Origin: CAVVSD01 sp963750895
GTDB taxonomy: Bacteria > Actinomycetota > Thermoleophilia > Solirubrobacterales > Solirubrobacteraceae
Reading direction: 5' to 3'
DNA length: 64,000 bases
NCBI GenBank assembly: GCA_963750895.1
Contig: CAVVSD010000006.1
Span: 1,302,001 to 1,366,000 of the forward strand
Part shown: piece by piece, positions 26,356 through 39,976 of the stretch
Numbering within the stretch: the stretch's first letter is position 1
Layout: each line of letters starts with the position of its first letter
The notes under the pieces: generated by a model
Database searches by the model: none
What the model saw: only the letters and a program-made list of their open reading frames with translations
What the model was told of the DNA's origin: nothing
Made by a program: the position numbers and the translations under genes

Positions 26356-27660
26356 TTACGCGAGTGCGGGTTCGGTGGCGACGCGCTCGATGCGCGCGCC
26401 CAGGTCCCGCAGCCGCTCGTCGATGCGCTCGTAGCCGCGGTCGATCTGCCGGATGTTGCCGATCTCCGAGCGGCCGTCGGCGCACAGCGCGGCGATGAGC
26501 ATCGCCATGCCCGCGCGGATGTCCGGGGACTCCACGCGCTCGGCGCGCAGCCGGCTCGGGCCGCTGACGATCGCGCGGTGCGGGTCGCACAGCGTGATGT
26601 CCGCGCCCATGAGGACGAGCTTGTCCGTGAAGATCAGGCGGTTCTCGAACATCCACTCGTGGATCAGGACGGAACCCGTGCACTGCGTCGCCAGGGCGAC
26701 CGCGATCGACGTGAGGTCGGCCGGGAACGCCGGCCACGGGCCGTCCTGGACCTTGATCTTGTGCTCGCCCACGTCGCGGGCCACGACGAGGTCCTGGCCA
26801 CCGGGAACGAGGACGTCGCCGTCGTCGAGCATCGAGCGCAGCCCGAGGCGGTCGAAGACGAGGCGGATCATCCGCAGGTCGTCCTCGATGACGTCCTTGA
26901 TGCGCAGCTCGCCGCCCGTGACGCCCGCGAGCGCCATGAACGACCCGATCTCGATGTGGTCGGGGCTGATCTGGTGCTCGCAGCCGTGGAGGTCGGCGCG
27001 GCCCGAGACCGTGAGGACGTTGGAGCCGATCCCCTGGATGTCGGCGCCCATCTTCTGCAGCATCCGCGCGAGGTCCTGGACGTGCGGCTCGCACGCGGCG
27101 TTGCCGATGACGGTCGTGCCGGGGATCCGCGCGGCGGCCAGCAGCGCGTTCTCCGTGCCCATGACGGACGGCTCGTCCATGAAGACGTCCGTCGCGCGCA
27201 GGCCATGCGGCGCACGCAGGTCGATGTCGCGGTTGAAGTGGAAGTCCGCCCCGAGGGCGCGGAACGCGTCCAGGTGCGGATCGAGCCGGCGGCGACCGAT
27301 CACGTCACCGCCCGGCGGGGGCATCACGGCGCGGCCGAAGCGCGCCAGCAGGGGCCCCGCGAGCAGGAACGACGCCCGGATGCGCTCCGACAGCGGGCGG
27401 TCGACCTCCACGCAGTCGGGGCTGAGGTCGCCGGCACAGAGCGTGACCTCGTTCTCACCGGTCCACGCGACGCGCACGCCCATGTGGTCGAGCAGCCCGA
27501 GCATCGCCTCGACGTCCTTGATGCGCGGCACGTTGCGGACGACGATCTCGTCCTCCGTGAGCACGCTCGCGGCGAGGATGGGTAGGGCGCCGTTCTTGTT
27601 GCCGGCGGGCACGACGGTGCCGGACAACGGGGCGCCGCCGTGGATGAGGAACTTCTCCAT
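26356..27660 (-). CDS. murA: UDP-N-acetylglucosamine 1-carboxyvinyltransferase with Asp at the active-site Cys position
   Basis: 434 aa from the ATG at 27660; an in-frame ATG 90 nt upstream would overlap the divergent gene's start. Lys22 in AGNKNGALPIL is the conserved catalytic Lys. The active-site loop reads MPPPGGDVIGRRRLDPH, with Asp119 where most enzymes have the Cys that fosfomycin alkylates. The C-terminal half has DIRAGMAMLIAAL and NIRQIDRGYE. It transfers enolpyruvate to UDP-GlcNAc, the first committed step of peptidoglycan synthesis. It heads the his gene run, 38 nt before hisZ. Confidence 0.94.
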   Translation of the reverse strand: MEKFLIHGGAPLSGTVVPAGNKNGALPILAASVLTEDEIVVRNVPRIKDVEAMLGLLDHMGVRVAWTGENEVTLCAGDLSPDCVEVDRPLSERIRASFLLAGPLLARFGRAVMPPPGGDVIGRRRLDPHLDAFRALGADFHFNRDIDLRAPHGLRATDVFMDEPSVMGTENALLAAARIPGTTVIGNAACEPHVQDLARMLQKMGADIQGIGSNVLTVSGRADLHGCEHQISPDHIEIGSFMALAGVTGGELRIKDVIEDDLRMIRLVFDRLGLRSMLDDGDVLVPGGQDLVVARDVGEHKIKVQDGPWPAFPADLTSIAVALATQCTGSVLIHEWMFENRLIFTDKLVLMGADITLCDPHRAIVSGPSRLRAERVESPDIRAGMAMLIAALCADGRSEIGNIRQIDRGYERIDERLRDLGARIERVATEPALA

Positions 27661-27748
27661 GAGCGGTCGAGTGGTGCCGGCGGCGGAGGTGGTTGCCGAA
27701 GGCCCGTCGAGCGTAGCAACGGTCTCTGGGGGGAGTACGGTGACGGCC
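27661..27748. promoter_or_regulatory. Divergent murA / HD-protein promoter region
   Basis: 88 nt separate the murA ATG from the divergent HD-domain gene. The region is unusually A/T-containing near 27705-27740 (CGTAGCAACGG, GGAGTACGGTGACGG). A GGGGGGAG purine run about 18 nt before the plus-strand ATG could serve as a ribosome-binding site at long spacing. No operator or leader peptide with His codons is seen. Confidence 0.35.
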
Positions 27749-28345
27749 ATGTCCGTTCGGGTTTCGCGCGATGACGCATGGTCCCTGCTGTCGGAGTGGG
27801 TCGGGTCCGAATCGCTGCGCCGCCACTGCCTCTGCGTGGAGGCTGCGATGCGCGCCTACGCCCGCAAGGGCGGCGAGGACGAGGAGCTCTGGGGCGTCAC
27901 CGGACTCCTCCACGACGCCGACTACGAGCGCTTCCCGGACATGGACGACACGGAGTCCGGCCACCCGCGGACGATCATGGCCGAGCTCGAGCGCCGCGAC
28001 GCGCCGCCGGAGATGGTCCGCGGCATCGCCTCGCACGCCGATTTCCTCGGCGTCTCGCGCGACAGCCCGATGGAGCGCACGCTGCACGCGGTCGACGAGC
28101 TGTCCGGCTTTCTCGTGGCCTGCGCGGTCGTGCGGCCCATGGGCATCCACGGCCTCACGCCGAAGTCCGTGAAGAAGAAGCTGAAGGACAAGTCCTTCGC
28201 GGCGGCGGTCGACCGCGAGGACGTCCGCACGAGCGCCGAGGAGCTCGGCCTCGACTTCGACGAGCACGTGACGTTCGTCATCGCCGCCATCGAGGAGCAC
28301 GCCGCCGAGCTGGGGCTCGACGGCGCGGCGTCCTCGGCCGCCTAG
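27749..28345 (+). CDS. HD-domain hydrolase-like protein
   Basis: 198 aa. An N-terminal helix with LRRHCLCVEAAMRAYA provides the first His, followed by the HD motif in GVTGLLHDADYERFPD and a third His in ESGHPRTIMAELE. A second GIASHADFLG segment resembles the later metal ligand. HD proteins of this size include phosphohydrolases acting on nucleotides. The substrate is unknown. Its TAG stop and the TAG of the convergent hydrolase share the palindrome CTAG at 28342-28345. Confidence 0.8.
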   Translation: MSVRVSRDDAWSLLSEWVGSESLRRHCLCVEAAMRAYARKGGEDEELWGVTGLLHDADYERFPDMDDTESGHPRTIMAELERRDAPPEMVRGIASHADFLGVSRDSPMERTLHAVDELSGFLVACAVVRPMGIHGLTPKSVKKKLKDKSFAAAVDREDVRTSAEELGLDFDEHVTFVIAAIEEHAAELGLDGAASSAA

Positions 28346-29061
28346 GCGAGCGCCAGCAGCGCCCGCGTCAGCTCGTCCTCCGCGCAGATGAACGGCGAGT
28401 GGTCGGCGTCGATGTCCGTCACCGTCGCGCAGGGGCTCTCGGCGATCATGCGGCGCTGCAGAGCGATCGGGATGGCCCGGTCGTCGGTGCACGCGATGTA
28501 GTGGCGCTCCACCGCCCCGGCGCGCTCCGGCGTGATCGACACGGGCGTCCCGAGCGGCGGGAGCGGCTGCGGGTTCAGTTGGGCGACCGCGGCGTCGGCG
28601 TCGGCCTCCGTGCAGCGGTGGTAGAAGGCGGCGCGGGCCGCCCAGCCGGGGATGATCGCGTCGGGCGGCGCGATCTCGCAGTTCGGGACGACGATGTCCT
28701 CCGGGTTCTCCGGCAGCCCCGCGAGGTACTGCAGGCTCTCGCCGTCCTTCGGGAGGAACGCCGTGAGGTACACGACCCGCGCGATGCGCTCCGGCACGAG
28801 CTCGGCGGCCTGGGTCACCACGATCCCGCCCATGCTGTGGCCGACGAGGACCACCGGCTCGCCCTCCTCGCCGATGACCTCCGCGACGCGCTGGGCGTAG
28901 GTGTCGAGCGTGATCTGGTCGTGCGGCGTGGCGTCGGCGCCGTGGCCGGGCAGGTCGAACGTGTCGACCTCGTGACCTGCGGCCGCGAGATCCCGCGCCA
29001 GCGCGTCGTAGCACCACGCCCCATGCCAGGCGCCGTGGACCAGCACGAAGCGTGCCATCAT
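28342..29061 (-). CDS. Alpha/beta-fold hydrolase (esterase/hydroxynitrile-lyase-like)
   Basis: 239 aa. ARFVLVHGAWHGAWCYDAL carries the oxyanion-hole HG motif, LVGHSMGGIVVTQ the nucleophile Ser, and the C-terminal DADHSPFICAEDE the catalytic His. The layout matches plant-type methylesterase/hydroxynitrile-lyase relatives found in many actinobacteria. The substrate cannot be inferred. Two adjacent ATG codons start the gene behind a GGAGGA ribosome-binding site. Confidence 0.85.
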   Translation of the reverse strand: MMARFVLVHGAWHGAWCYDALARDLAAAGHEVDTFDLPGHGADATPHDQITLDTYAQRVAEVIGEEGEPVVLVGHSMGGIVVTQAAELVPERIARVVYLTAFLPKDGESLQYLAGLPENPEDIVVPNCEIAPPDAIIPGWAARAAFYHRCTEADADAAVAQLNPQPLPPLGTPVSITPERAGAVERHYIACTDDRAIPIALQRRMIAESPCATVTDIDADHSPFICAEDELTRALLALA

Positions 29062-29098
29062 GTCCTCCTCCGTCGTGTGGACGGCGATCCTCGCGGAT

Positions 29099-29434
29099 CT
29101 AGCTCGCGCTGCGCCAGCGCCCGCCGGCCTTCGCCCACTCGAGCAGATGGGGCGTGCCGCAGAACGCGTCCCCGATCCGGTGGGCTCCGCGATGGCGCAC
29201 GAGGAGCACGACGCTCTCGTCGACCGGATTGGCGCACCACGCGCACCGCCCGAGACCGTTGTGCGACGGACCCGGCTCCGTGCCGGGCAGCCAGTCGGCG
29301 CCCTGGATCACCCACGGCACGACGTGCTCCAGCCGGCAGAACACCGCCCTGCGCTCCCCCGCCGGCTCTGCGGCGCGGTACCCCGCGTCGGGCGCGACGG
29401 GCGTACCGCACCAGGTGCAGGTGAGCTCGCTCAT
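29099..29434 (-). CDS. Small Cys/His-rich protein with an internal duplication, probable zinc binder
   Basis: 111 aa, not assigned to a named family. Two related halves are visible: CTWCGTPVAPDAGY ... FCRLEHVVPWV and CAWCANPVDES ... FCGTPHLLEWA. Each half has CxxC plus a later Cys and His, so two zinc-ribbon-like units are likely. It lies alone between the hydrolase (37 nt downstream) and the divergent dehydrogenase gene. It could bind nucleic acid or protein; nothing in the context decides. Confidence 0.72.
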   Translation of the reverse strand: MSELTCTWCGTPVAPDAGYRAAEPAGERRAVFCRLEHVVPWVIQGADWLPGTEPGPSHNGLGRCAWCANPVDESVVLLVRHRGAHRIGDAFCGTPHLLEWAKAGGRWRSAS

Positions 29435-29482
29435 GGTGGGCAGCAGCGTACCGACGCGTCCGGCTGGCTATCTTGGCTGCCC

Positions 29483-30583
29483 ATGGCGCTCACGATCACT
29501 GTGCTGGAGGGCGACGAGACGGGGCAGGAGCTGCTCGAGCAGGCGCTGCGCGTGCTCGAGTCCGACGTCATCGGCATCGACGTCGAGCTGCAGCCCTTCG
29601 ACCTCTCGCTCGAGACGCGCAGGGCGACGGACAACGAGATCGTCCACGAGGCCGCGCGCGCGATGAAGGAGGCCGGCCTGGGCATCAAGGCCGCCACCAT
29701 CACGCCCGAGGGCAAGGACGACGTCGGCTCGCCCAACCGCATCCTCCGCGAGGAGGTCGACGGCAAGGTGATCATCCGCACCGGGCGCCGCATCCCCGGG
29801 GTCACGCCGGTCGCCGGCGTGCACTACCCCATCTCCGTCGTCCGCATGGCGGTCGAGGACGCCTACGGCGCCAAGCAGTGGCGCGAGGGCGACGAGGGCG
29901 CCGGCGACGAGGTGGCCTACCGCACCGAGAAGGTCACGCGCTCCACCTGCCGCCAGGTCGCCGAGTACGCGTTCCGGACCGCGGAGAAGACGCGCGGCAA
30001 GGTCTACGGCGGGCCCAAGTGGACGGTGTCCCCCGTGTACGAGGGGATGCTGAAGGAGGAGCTCGACGCGGCCGCCGAGCGCCATCCGAAGGTCGCCTAC
30101 CAGCCGGTCCTCATCGACGCGACGTACGCGGGGCTCATCGGCGGCGCCGCGGACGTCCCGCTGGTCATCCCCGCGCTGAACCGCGACGGCGACTGCCTCT
30201 CGGACCTCGTCATGCCGATGTTCGGCTCGATCGCGGGCGCCGAGTCCGTCCTGCTGAGCTTCGACGACGACCTCGAGATCGACGTCGCCATGGCCGAGGC
30301 GCCGCACGGCACCGCCCCTGCGCTGCAGGGCAAGGACATCGCCAACCCGATGGCGATGCTGCTGTCGGTCGGCGCCGTCCTGCACTACGCCGGGCGCAAG
30401 GGCGCCGAGGGCGCCGAGCAGGCCTCACGGGCGATCTACGAGGCGGTCCTCGAGGCCGTCTCCTCCGGCGTCAAGACGCCGGACCTCGGCGGCAACGCCG
30501 GGACCACCGAGTTCACCACCGAGGTCGTGGGCCGCGTGCGCACGAAGCTCGAGGTGTGGGGCTCGCTGGGCAGCAACGTCTAG
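29483..30583 (+). CDS. Isocitrate/isopropylmalate dehydrogenase-family enzyme
   Basis: 366 aa. The family pattern is seen in ITVLEGDETGQELLEQAL, KVYGGPKWTVSPVYEGM, DVPLVIPALNRDGDCLSDL, MFGSIAGAESVLL, EAPHGTAPALQGKDIANPMAM (landmark) and a C-terminal GGNAGTTEFT. The substrate loop (VIIRTGRRIPGVTPVAGVHY) differs from both typical Icd and LeuB, and a separate LeuB is present at 54-55 kb. An NAD(P)-dependent isocitrate dehydrogenase is the most likely role, but another beta-decarboxylating dehydrogenase is possible. Confidence 0.82.
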   Translation: MALTITVLEGDETGQELLEQALRVLESDVIGIDVELQPFDLSLETRRATDNEIVHEAARAMKEAGLGIKAATITPEGKDDVGSPNRILREEVDGKVIIRTGRRIPGVTPVAGVHYPISVVRMAVEDAYGAKQWREGDEGAGDEVAYRTEKVTRSTCRQVAEYAFRTAEKTRGKVYGGPKWTVSPVYEGMLKEELDAAAERHPKVAYQPVLIDATYAGLIGGAADVPLVIPALNRDGDCLSDLVMPMFGSIAGAESVLLSFDDDLEIDVAMAEAPHGTAPALQGKDIANPMAMLLSVGAVLHYAGRKGAEGAEQASRAIYEAVLEAVSSGVKTPDLGGNAGTTEFTTEVVGRVRTKLEVWGSLGSNV

Positions 30584-30595
30584 GCGCTCCTCCCG

Positions 30596-30641
30596 CTGCA
30601 AGACCGCTTGCAGGATCCCTCGTTCCGTCCGACGCGGAACG
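30596..30641 (+). terminator. Two tandem hairpins downstream of the dehydrogenase gene
   Basis: CTGCAAG-ACCG-CTTGCAG (30596-30613) and CGTTCCG-N7-CGGAACG (30621-30641) follow the stop of the dehydrogenase gene by 13 nt. Neither is followed by a T-run. They may end transcription in a high-GC organism or stabilise the mRNA 3' end. Confidence 0.5.
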
Positions 30642-30656
30642 TAGCTTGGCGAACAC

Positions 30657-30902
30657 ATGTTCCCGTCGCCTGCGAACCCCACCCTCCTCCGCCGCGTCGC
30701 CGGCACCATCCGCGCCTTCGCCCTGCTCGAGGACCCCGAGCTCGAGTCCCGGATCACCCGTGAGGCCGCGCTCGTGCGCGCCCACCACCGCCGCACGGCG
30801 GCCGTCCGTCTGCAGTCACGGCATCGCCGCCGCCCGGGTGCAATCCGGGCGGCGGAGCAGCCGTGCCGCACCCCGCTCGCGCGCCGCGTCGAGCGGGTCT
30901 AG
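30657..30902 (+). CDS. Doubtful small ORF (81 aa) containing a strong hairpin
   Basis: The first half (NPTLLRRVAGTIRAFALLED, LESRITREAALVRAHHRR) has a plausible helical composition, but the second half is Arg-rich and overlaps a perfect 10-bp hairpin at 30828-30854 (arms CGCCGCCCGG and CCGGGCGGCG, loop of 7). No good ribosome-binding site precedes the ATG. The hairpin may instead be a terminator between this strand and convergent hyuB. I do not recognise the protein. Confidence 0.3.
   Translation: MFPSPANPTLLRRVAGTIRAFALLEDPELESRITREAALVRAHHRRTAAVRLQSRHRRRPGAIRAAEQPCRTPLARRVERV
30828..30854. terminator. Strong 10-bp hairpin between convergent genes
   Basis: Perfect arms CGCCGCCCGG and CCGGGCGGCG with the loop GTGCAAT, about 50 nt beyond the hyuB stop. 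Being symmetrical, it could stop transcription from either side. Confidence 0.5.
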
Positions 30903-30906
30903 TGCA

Positions 30907-32880
30907 CTAGTCCTTCCACTTCGAGGCGGCGCGCCGCTCGACCATCGCGCGGAACTGCTGCGTCGTGTTCGGCAGCAGCTCGCCGCTGCCCCAGTCGACG
31001 ATGACCGCGTACTGGCGCACCAGGTCGAGGACGTCGAGGTCGCCCTCGCGGTAGCGGCGCGCGATCTCCTCGGGGTCGGCCTCGAGCCACCCCCTGCGCT
31101 CGGAGGCGATCCTCGCGCGCTCCCGCTCGGTGGCCTCGGCGTCGACCTCGAACTGCGAGAGCTCCGCGTCGATCTCCTTCACCACGACGCCGTAGTCCTT
31201 GAGCGCGCGGTCGATCGTGACGTAGTCGTCGATGACGTCCTCGCAGACGGCGTCGGGGTCGCGCTCCAGCGGGTCGCCGTACCCTCCGCCGCCGGCGGAC
31301 GGACGGGTGAAGAAGTCACCCTCCTCGATCTCCACGTTGGAGAAGATCGCGCCCAGGAAGCGCTCGTCGTCGGTCCCCTTGTTCAGCCACACCCCGTGCG
31401 GGCTGGACGGCAGGCCGCCCTCGATGCCCCAGGTGATCGAGCGCGCGCGGTCGCAGCAGTAGGAGACGACGGTGCGCTCGGCCTGGGTCAGCGTCGCGCC
31501 CTTCTCCACGCCGCAGCCGCCGCGGAAGCGCCCCGGGCCGCCGGAGTCGGCGAGGATCTCGTGGCCGCTCGTGAGCACGGGGCTCAGGCGCTCCTGGCCC
31601 TCCAGGGGCTGGACGGCGAGCCCGACGCCGAACACCGGCGACGTGCAGTTGGAGCCGTCGCGGCCGTTGCGCCCGCCCCAGCCGCCGACCATCCAGTCGT
31701 ACCACATGAAGAACGGCCGGTCCTCGCTGCGCGCGTCGCGCCCGCCGACGAGCAGGTACTCCAGGTTGAACGAGCAGGCGATCGCCCGCTCGGGCATGAT
31801 CTGCGACCAGATCTCGAAGGCGCAGGCCATGATCTTCTCGTAGGGGCCGGAGCAGAAGCCGGTCACCGCCACCGGCCACGGCGCGTTCACCACCGTCCCC
31901 TCCGGGCCGAGGTCGATGTCCACGGCCCGGTAGAACCCGGAGTTGAGCGGGACCTCGGGGAAGAACGTCTTCGTACCGCCGACGACACCCGACATCGCGG
32001 AGCCGAAGCCGGCGTTCAGGAACGTCCCGACCGCCGCGTGCGACCCGGTGAGGTCGTAGCGGATCTGGTCGCCCTCGATCTCCATCCGCACCTTGATGGG
32101 GATCAGGCCCTCCTCGAGCGTCGGGTCGGAGTCGAGGTAGTCCTCGGTCTCCCACACGCCGTCGGGCAGCTCTGCGATCCGCGTCCGGGTGAGGTTCTCC
32201 ACGTAGTCCTGCACCTCGGCGAACGCGGTCACGATCGTGTCGCGGGAGTACTTGTCGACGAGCCGCAGGATCTCGCGCTCGCAGACCCGCGTGGCCTCCG
32301 CCTGCGCCTCGAGGTCGCCCTCGGTGTCCGCCGGCGCCCGCGTGTTGGACAGGATGAGCCGTGCGACGTCGTTCAGGTACCGGCCCTTGTCCCAGATGCG
32401 GACCGGCGGGATGCGCTGACCCTCGCCGAAGTGCTCCTTCGCCGTGATGTCGAACGAGCCCGGCACCGTTCCGCCGACGTCCGCCCAGTGCCCGTTGGAC
32501 TGCGCGTAGGCGATGATCTCGTCGTCGACGAAGATCGGGCGGATGATCGAGACGTCGTTGAAGTGCGTCCCGCCCAGGTAGGGATCGTTGACGGCGAAGA
32601 CGTCGCCGGGATGGATGTCGTCGCCGAAGGCCTCGATCACGGCCTTCGCCTTGAAGTGCAGCGTCCCGACGTGCACGGCGATGTCCTGGCTGCCCTGCAT
32701 GACGGTGTTGCCCTCGGCGTCGCACAGCGCCGAGGAGAAGTCGCGCGCGTAGATGACGAACGAGTGACACGTGCGCAGGATCTGCTCGGCCATGAGGTCG
32801 ACCGTGGTGATGAACGCGTTCTTCAGGACCTCGAACGTCACAGGGTCCAGCGAGTAGTCACGGCGCGTGGGAGTGCTCAC
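30907..32880 (-). CDS. hyuB: Hydantoinase B/oxoprolinase-family protein
   Basis: 657 aa from the GTG at 32880, overlapping the hyuA stop (GTGA). Family hallmarks are DPVTFEVLKNAFITTVDLMA, VNDPYLGGTHFNDVSIIRPI, NLTRTRIAELPDG, GTFLNAGFGS and SGGPGRFRGGCGVEKG. HyuA and HyuB together use ATP to open cyclic imides, oxoproline or related amide-like substrates, or to carboxylate ketones in acetone/acetophenone carboxylases. No third subunit gene is adjacent, so N-methylhydantoinase or 5-oxoprolinase-like activity is more likely; substrate unknown. Confidence 0.88.
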   Translation of the reverse strand: MSTPTRRDYSLDPVTFEVLKNAFITTVDLMAEQILRTCHSFVIYARDFSSALCDAEGNTVMQGSQDIAVHVGTLHFKAKAVIEAFGDDIHPGDVFAVNDPYLGGTHFNDVSIIRPIFVDDEIIAYAQSNGHWADVGGTVPGSFDITAKEHFGEGQRIPPVRIWDKGRYLNDVARLILSNTRAPADTEGDLEAQAEATRVCEREILRLVDKYSRDTIVTAFAEVQDYVENLTRTRIAELPDGVWETEDYLDSDPTLEEGLIPIKVRMEIEGDQIRYDLTGSHAAVGTFLNAGFGSAMSGVVGGTKTFFPEVPLNSGFYRAVDIDLGPEGTVVNAPWPVAVTGFCSGPYEKIMACAFEIWSQIMPERAIACSFNLEYLLVGGRDARSEDRPFFMWYDWMVGGWGGRNGRDGSNCTSPVFGVGLAVQPLEGQERLSPVLTSGHEILADSGGPGRFRGGCGVEKGATLTQAERTVVSYCCDRARSITWGIEGGLPSSPHGVWLNKGTDDERFLGAIFSNVEIEEGDFFTRPSAGGGGYGDPLERDPDAVCEDVIDDYVTIDRALKDYGVVVKEIDAELSQFEVDAEATERERARIASERRGWLEADPEEIARRYREGDLDVLDLVRQYAVIVDWGSGELLPNTTQQFRAMVERRAASKWKD

Positions 32881-34929
32881 GACAGGTCCTCCGGGGCGAT
32901 GGTCATGCGGATGATCAGCTGCGGATCCACCTCAGCGGTCACCCCGGGCGGGACGACGATGGTCGAGTCGAGCTGCTGCACGATCGCGGGACCCTCCAGC
33001 GTCGTGCCGGCCTTCAGCGACTCGCGGTCGAACACCGGCGTGTCGACCGCGTCGTCCTCCTCGTCGAAGTGCACCGGCCGGCGCGTCACCGGATCGGGCA
33101 GCGCCGCGCCGGGCTCGGGCTCGTGGCGGGTCAGCTCGGGCTTGGGCGTGATGCCGACCGCGCGCAGCGCGAGCTGGTAGATCTCGACGGGCGCGCCGTC
33201 CTCGCGCTTGTAGGCGAACTCGCGCTCGTGCTCCTCGTGGAACTGCGCGACGAGCGCGGTCATGTCCACCGGCCCCTCGGGGATCTCCACCGACAGCGAC
33301 CGCCACTGGCCCAGGTAGCGCATCGCGATCGTGCGCTGGAAGGACATGCGGTCCTCCGGCACCCCCTCCGCCGTCAGGCGTGCGCGCCCCTCGTCCTCCA
33401 GCGTGCGGAACTCCGCGTCGATCTCCTCCGGGCTCGCGTCGTCGATGTTCCGGAGGTACATCTCCGAGAGGTCGTGGCGCACGTCGACGAGCAGGCAGCC
33501 CAGCGCGGACGTGATGCCCGGATGCGGGGGCACGAGGACCGTCGGGATGCCGAGCTCCTTGGCCAGCGCCGCACCGTGCAGCGCACCGGCGCCGCCGAAC
33601 ACGACGAGCGCGAACTCGCGCGGGTCGTATCCCCGGCGGATGGAGATGAGGCGCACCGCGTCGGCCATGTTGGCGTTCGCCACGCGCAGGATCGCGCGCG
33701 CGGTCTCGGTGACGTCGAGCGAGAGCTGCTCGCCGATGCGGCCGACCGCGTCGGACGCGGCGTCCACGTCGAGCGTCACCGCGCCGCCGACCAGCTCGCC
33801 GCCCAGGCGACCCAGGACCACGTTGGCGTCCGTGTTCGTCGGCTCCTCCCCGCCGCGGCGGTAGCACGCAGGCCCGGGATCGGCCCCCGCGGACTGCGGG
33901 CCGTTGCGCAGCGACCCCGCGGGGTCGATCCACGCGAGCGAGCCGCCGCCGGCGCCGATGGTGAGGATCTCGATGCTCGGGAAGCAGATCGGGTGGCCGT
34001 ACTCGACGGCTCCACTCGTTCGTGGTGCGCATCTCCCCCTCGTGCACGAGCGAGATGTCCGTGCTCGTGCCGCCCATGTCCAGGCCGATGGCGTTCTCGA
34101 ACCCGCACAGCCCGGCGATGTGGCGACAGGCGATCGCGCCCGCGGCGATCCCCGACGCCGCGATCCGCCCGGCGAAGCGGCGGACGAGCTTGCCCGTCAT
34201 GACGCCGCCGCCGGAGTGCAGGATCAGCAGGTCGCCCTCGTACCCGCCGTCCTCCAGGCGCTGCTCGAGGCGCTCGACGTACCCGGACACCAGCGGGGAG
34301 AGCACCGCATTGGCCACGGTCGTGGAGAAGCGCTCGAACTCGAAGATCTCCGGCAGCGTCTCGCTCGACGTGGAGACGAACACGCCCGGCAGCTCCTCCT
34401 CGAGGATCTCGCGCATCCGGATCTCGTTCACCGGGTTCGCGTAGGAGTTCACGAAGCAGACCGCGACCGTCTTCACCTCGCGCCGCTTGAGCCGTGCGGC
34501 GAGCGCCCGCGCCTCGTCCTCGTCGAGGGGCGTCGTCACGCCGCCGACGTAGTCGATGCGCTCGGTCACCTCGAACCGGTCCCGACGCCGGATGTACGGG
34601 GGCGTGACGTCCTTGTACGCGTCCCACAGGTCGTCCTTGGTCCCGCGACGGATCTCCAGCACGTCGCGGAAGTTGCGCGTGGTCACCATCGCGGCGGCCT
34701 CGAACCGCCGGGTGATGAGCGCGTTGGTCGCGACCGTGGTGCCGTGCGAGAACAGCGAGACGTCGGAGAGCTCCACGCCTCCCGCCTCGACGCCGGCCAT
34801 CACCCCCTCCATCGGGTCCGACGGCGTGCTCGGGACCTTCGCCACGTGGACGCCTCCGCTGTCCTCGTCGAGGACGAACACGTCGGTGAAGGTCCCGCCG
34901 ACATCGACGGCTACGCGAAGTCTTGGCAT
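32877..34929 (-). CDS. hyuA: Hydantoinase A/oxoprolinase-family ATPase subunit, interrupted by a frameshift
   Basis: The ATG at 34929 begins MPRLRVAVDVGGTFTDVFVL, the ASKHA-type ATP-binding motif. The first part continues through SHGTTVATNALI, LHSGGGVMTGKL and GLDMGGTSTDISLVHEG, then leaves the frame after TNEW. The other frame resumes with AVEYGHPICFPSIEILTIGA and runs through GADPGPACYRRGG and FGGAGALHGAALAKELG to the stop at 32877. One extra base at about 34011 explains it. A full protein of about 684 aa would result. Pseudogene or sequencing error cannot be separated here; similar single-base breaks occur elsewhere in the window. Confidence 0.82.
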
Positions 34930-34974
34930 GCCCGCCACCGTACCCATCTGCGGCGCGATCGTCCCACAACGACG

Positions 34975-34999
34975 ACGAGCCGCCCTGGGGGCGGCTCGT
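34975..34999 (-). terminator. Terminator hairpin of the rRNA operon
   Basis: Arms ACGAGCCGCC (34975-34984) and GGCGGCTCGT (34990-34999) with a 5-nt loop lie 12 nt beyond the 5S rRNA 3' end on the minus strand and about 45 nt before the hyuA ATG. The stem is long and GC-rich; the T-run afterwards is weak, as is usual in high-GC actinobacteria. Confidence 0.75.
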
Positions 35000-35011
35000 G
35001 CACTGAAGAAA

Positions 35012-35125
35012 CCGGCGGCGTCCTACTCTCCCGGGCCCTTTCGGGCCAAGTACCATCGGCGCTGAGAGGCTTAACTGCTCTGTTCGGAATGGGAAGAGGT
35101 GTTTCCCTCTCGCTAAGGCCACCGG
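35012..35125 (-). rRNA. rrf: 5S ribosomal RNA
   Basis: The minus strand has the typical 5S arrangement: CCTCTTCCCATTCCGAACAG in the loop B/C region, TTAAGCCTCTCAGCGCCGAT, then GGGAGAGTAGG near the 3' end. Complementary ends CCGGTGGC and GCCGCCGG close helix I. Length is about 114 nt. It is the last gene of the 16S-23S-5S operon. Confidence 0.93.
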
Positions 35126-35155
35126 AAATCGCTGAGAGCTCCCGGGCGGCCCCTC

Positions 35156-35177
35156 AAAACTGCACAGTGTCACATCA
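35156..35177 (-). other. 3' strand of the 23S rRNA processing stem
   Basis: On the plus strand AAAACTGCACAGT-G-TCACATCA lies between 5S and 23S. It is the reverse complement, with a 2-nt bulge, of 38238-38260 in the 16S-23S spacer. In the precursor the two would pair and bracket 23S rRNA, a substrate for RNase III-like processing. Confidence 0.7.
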
Positions 35178-35195
35178 CTGGAAATCACAAAGTTA

Positions 35196-39976
<4,781 letters not shown>

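Noticed and set aside
34011..34011. Programmed ribosomal frameshifting in hyuA and the other split genes
   Set aside because: No slippery heptamer or downstream structure is common to the sites, both insertions and deletions occur, and unrelated core genes are affected. Sequencing error fits better.
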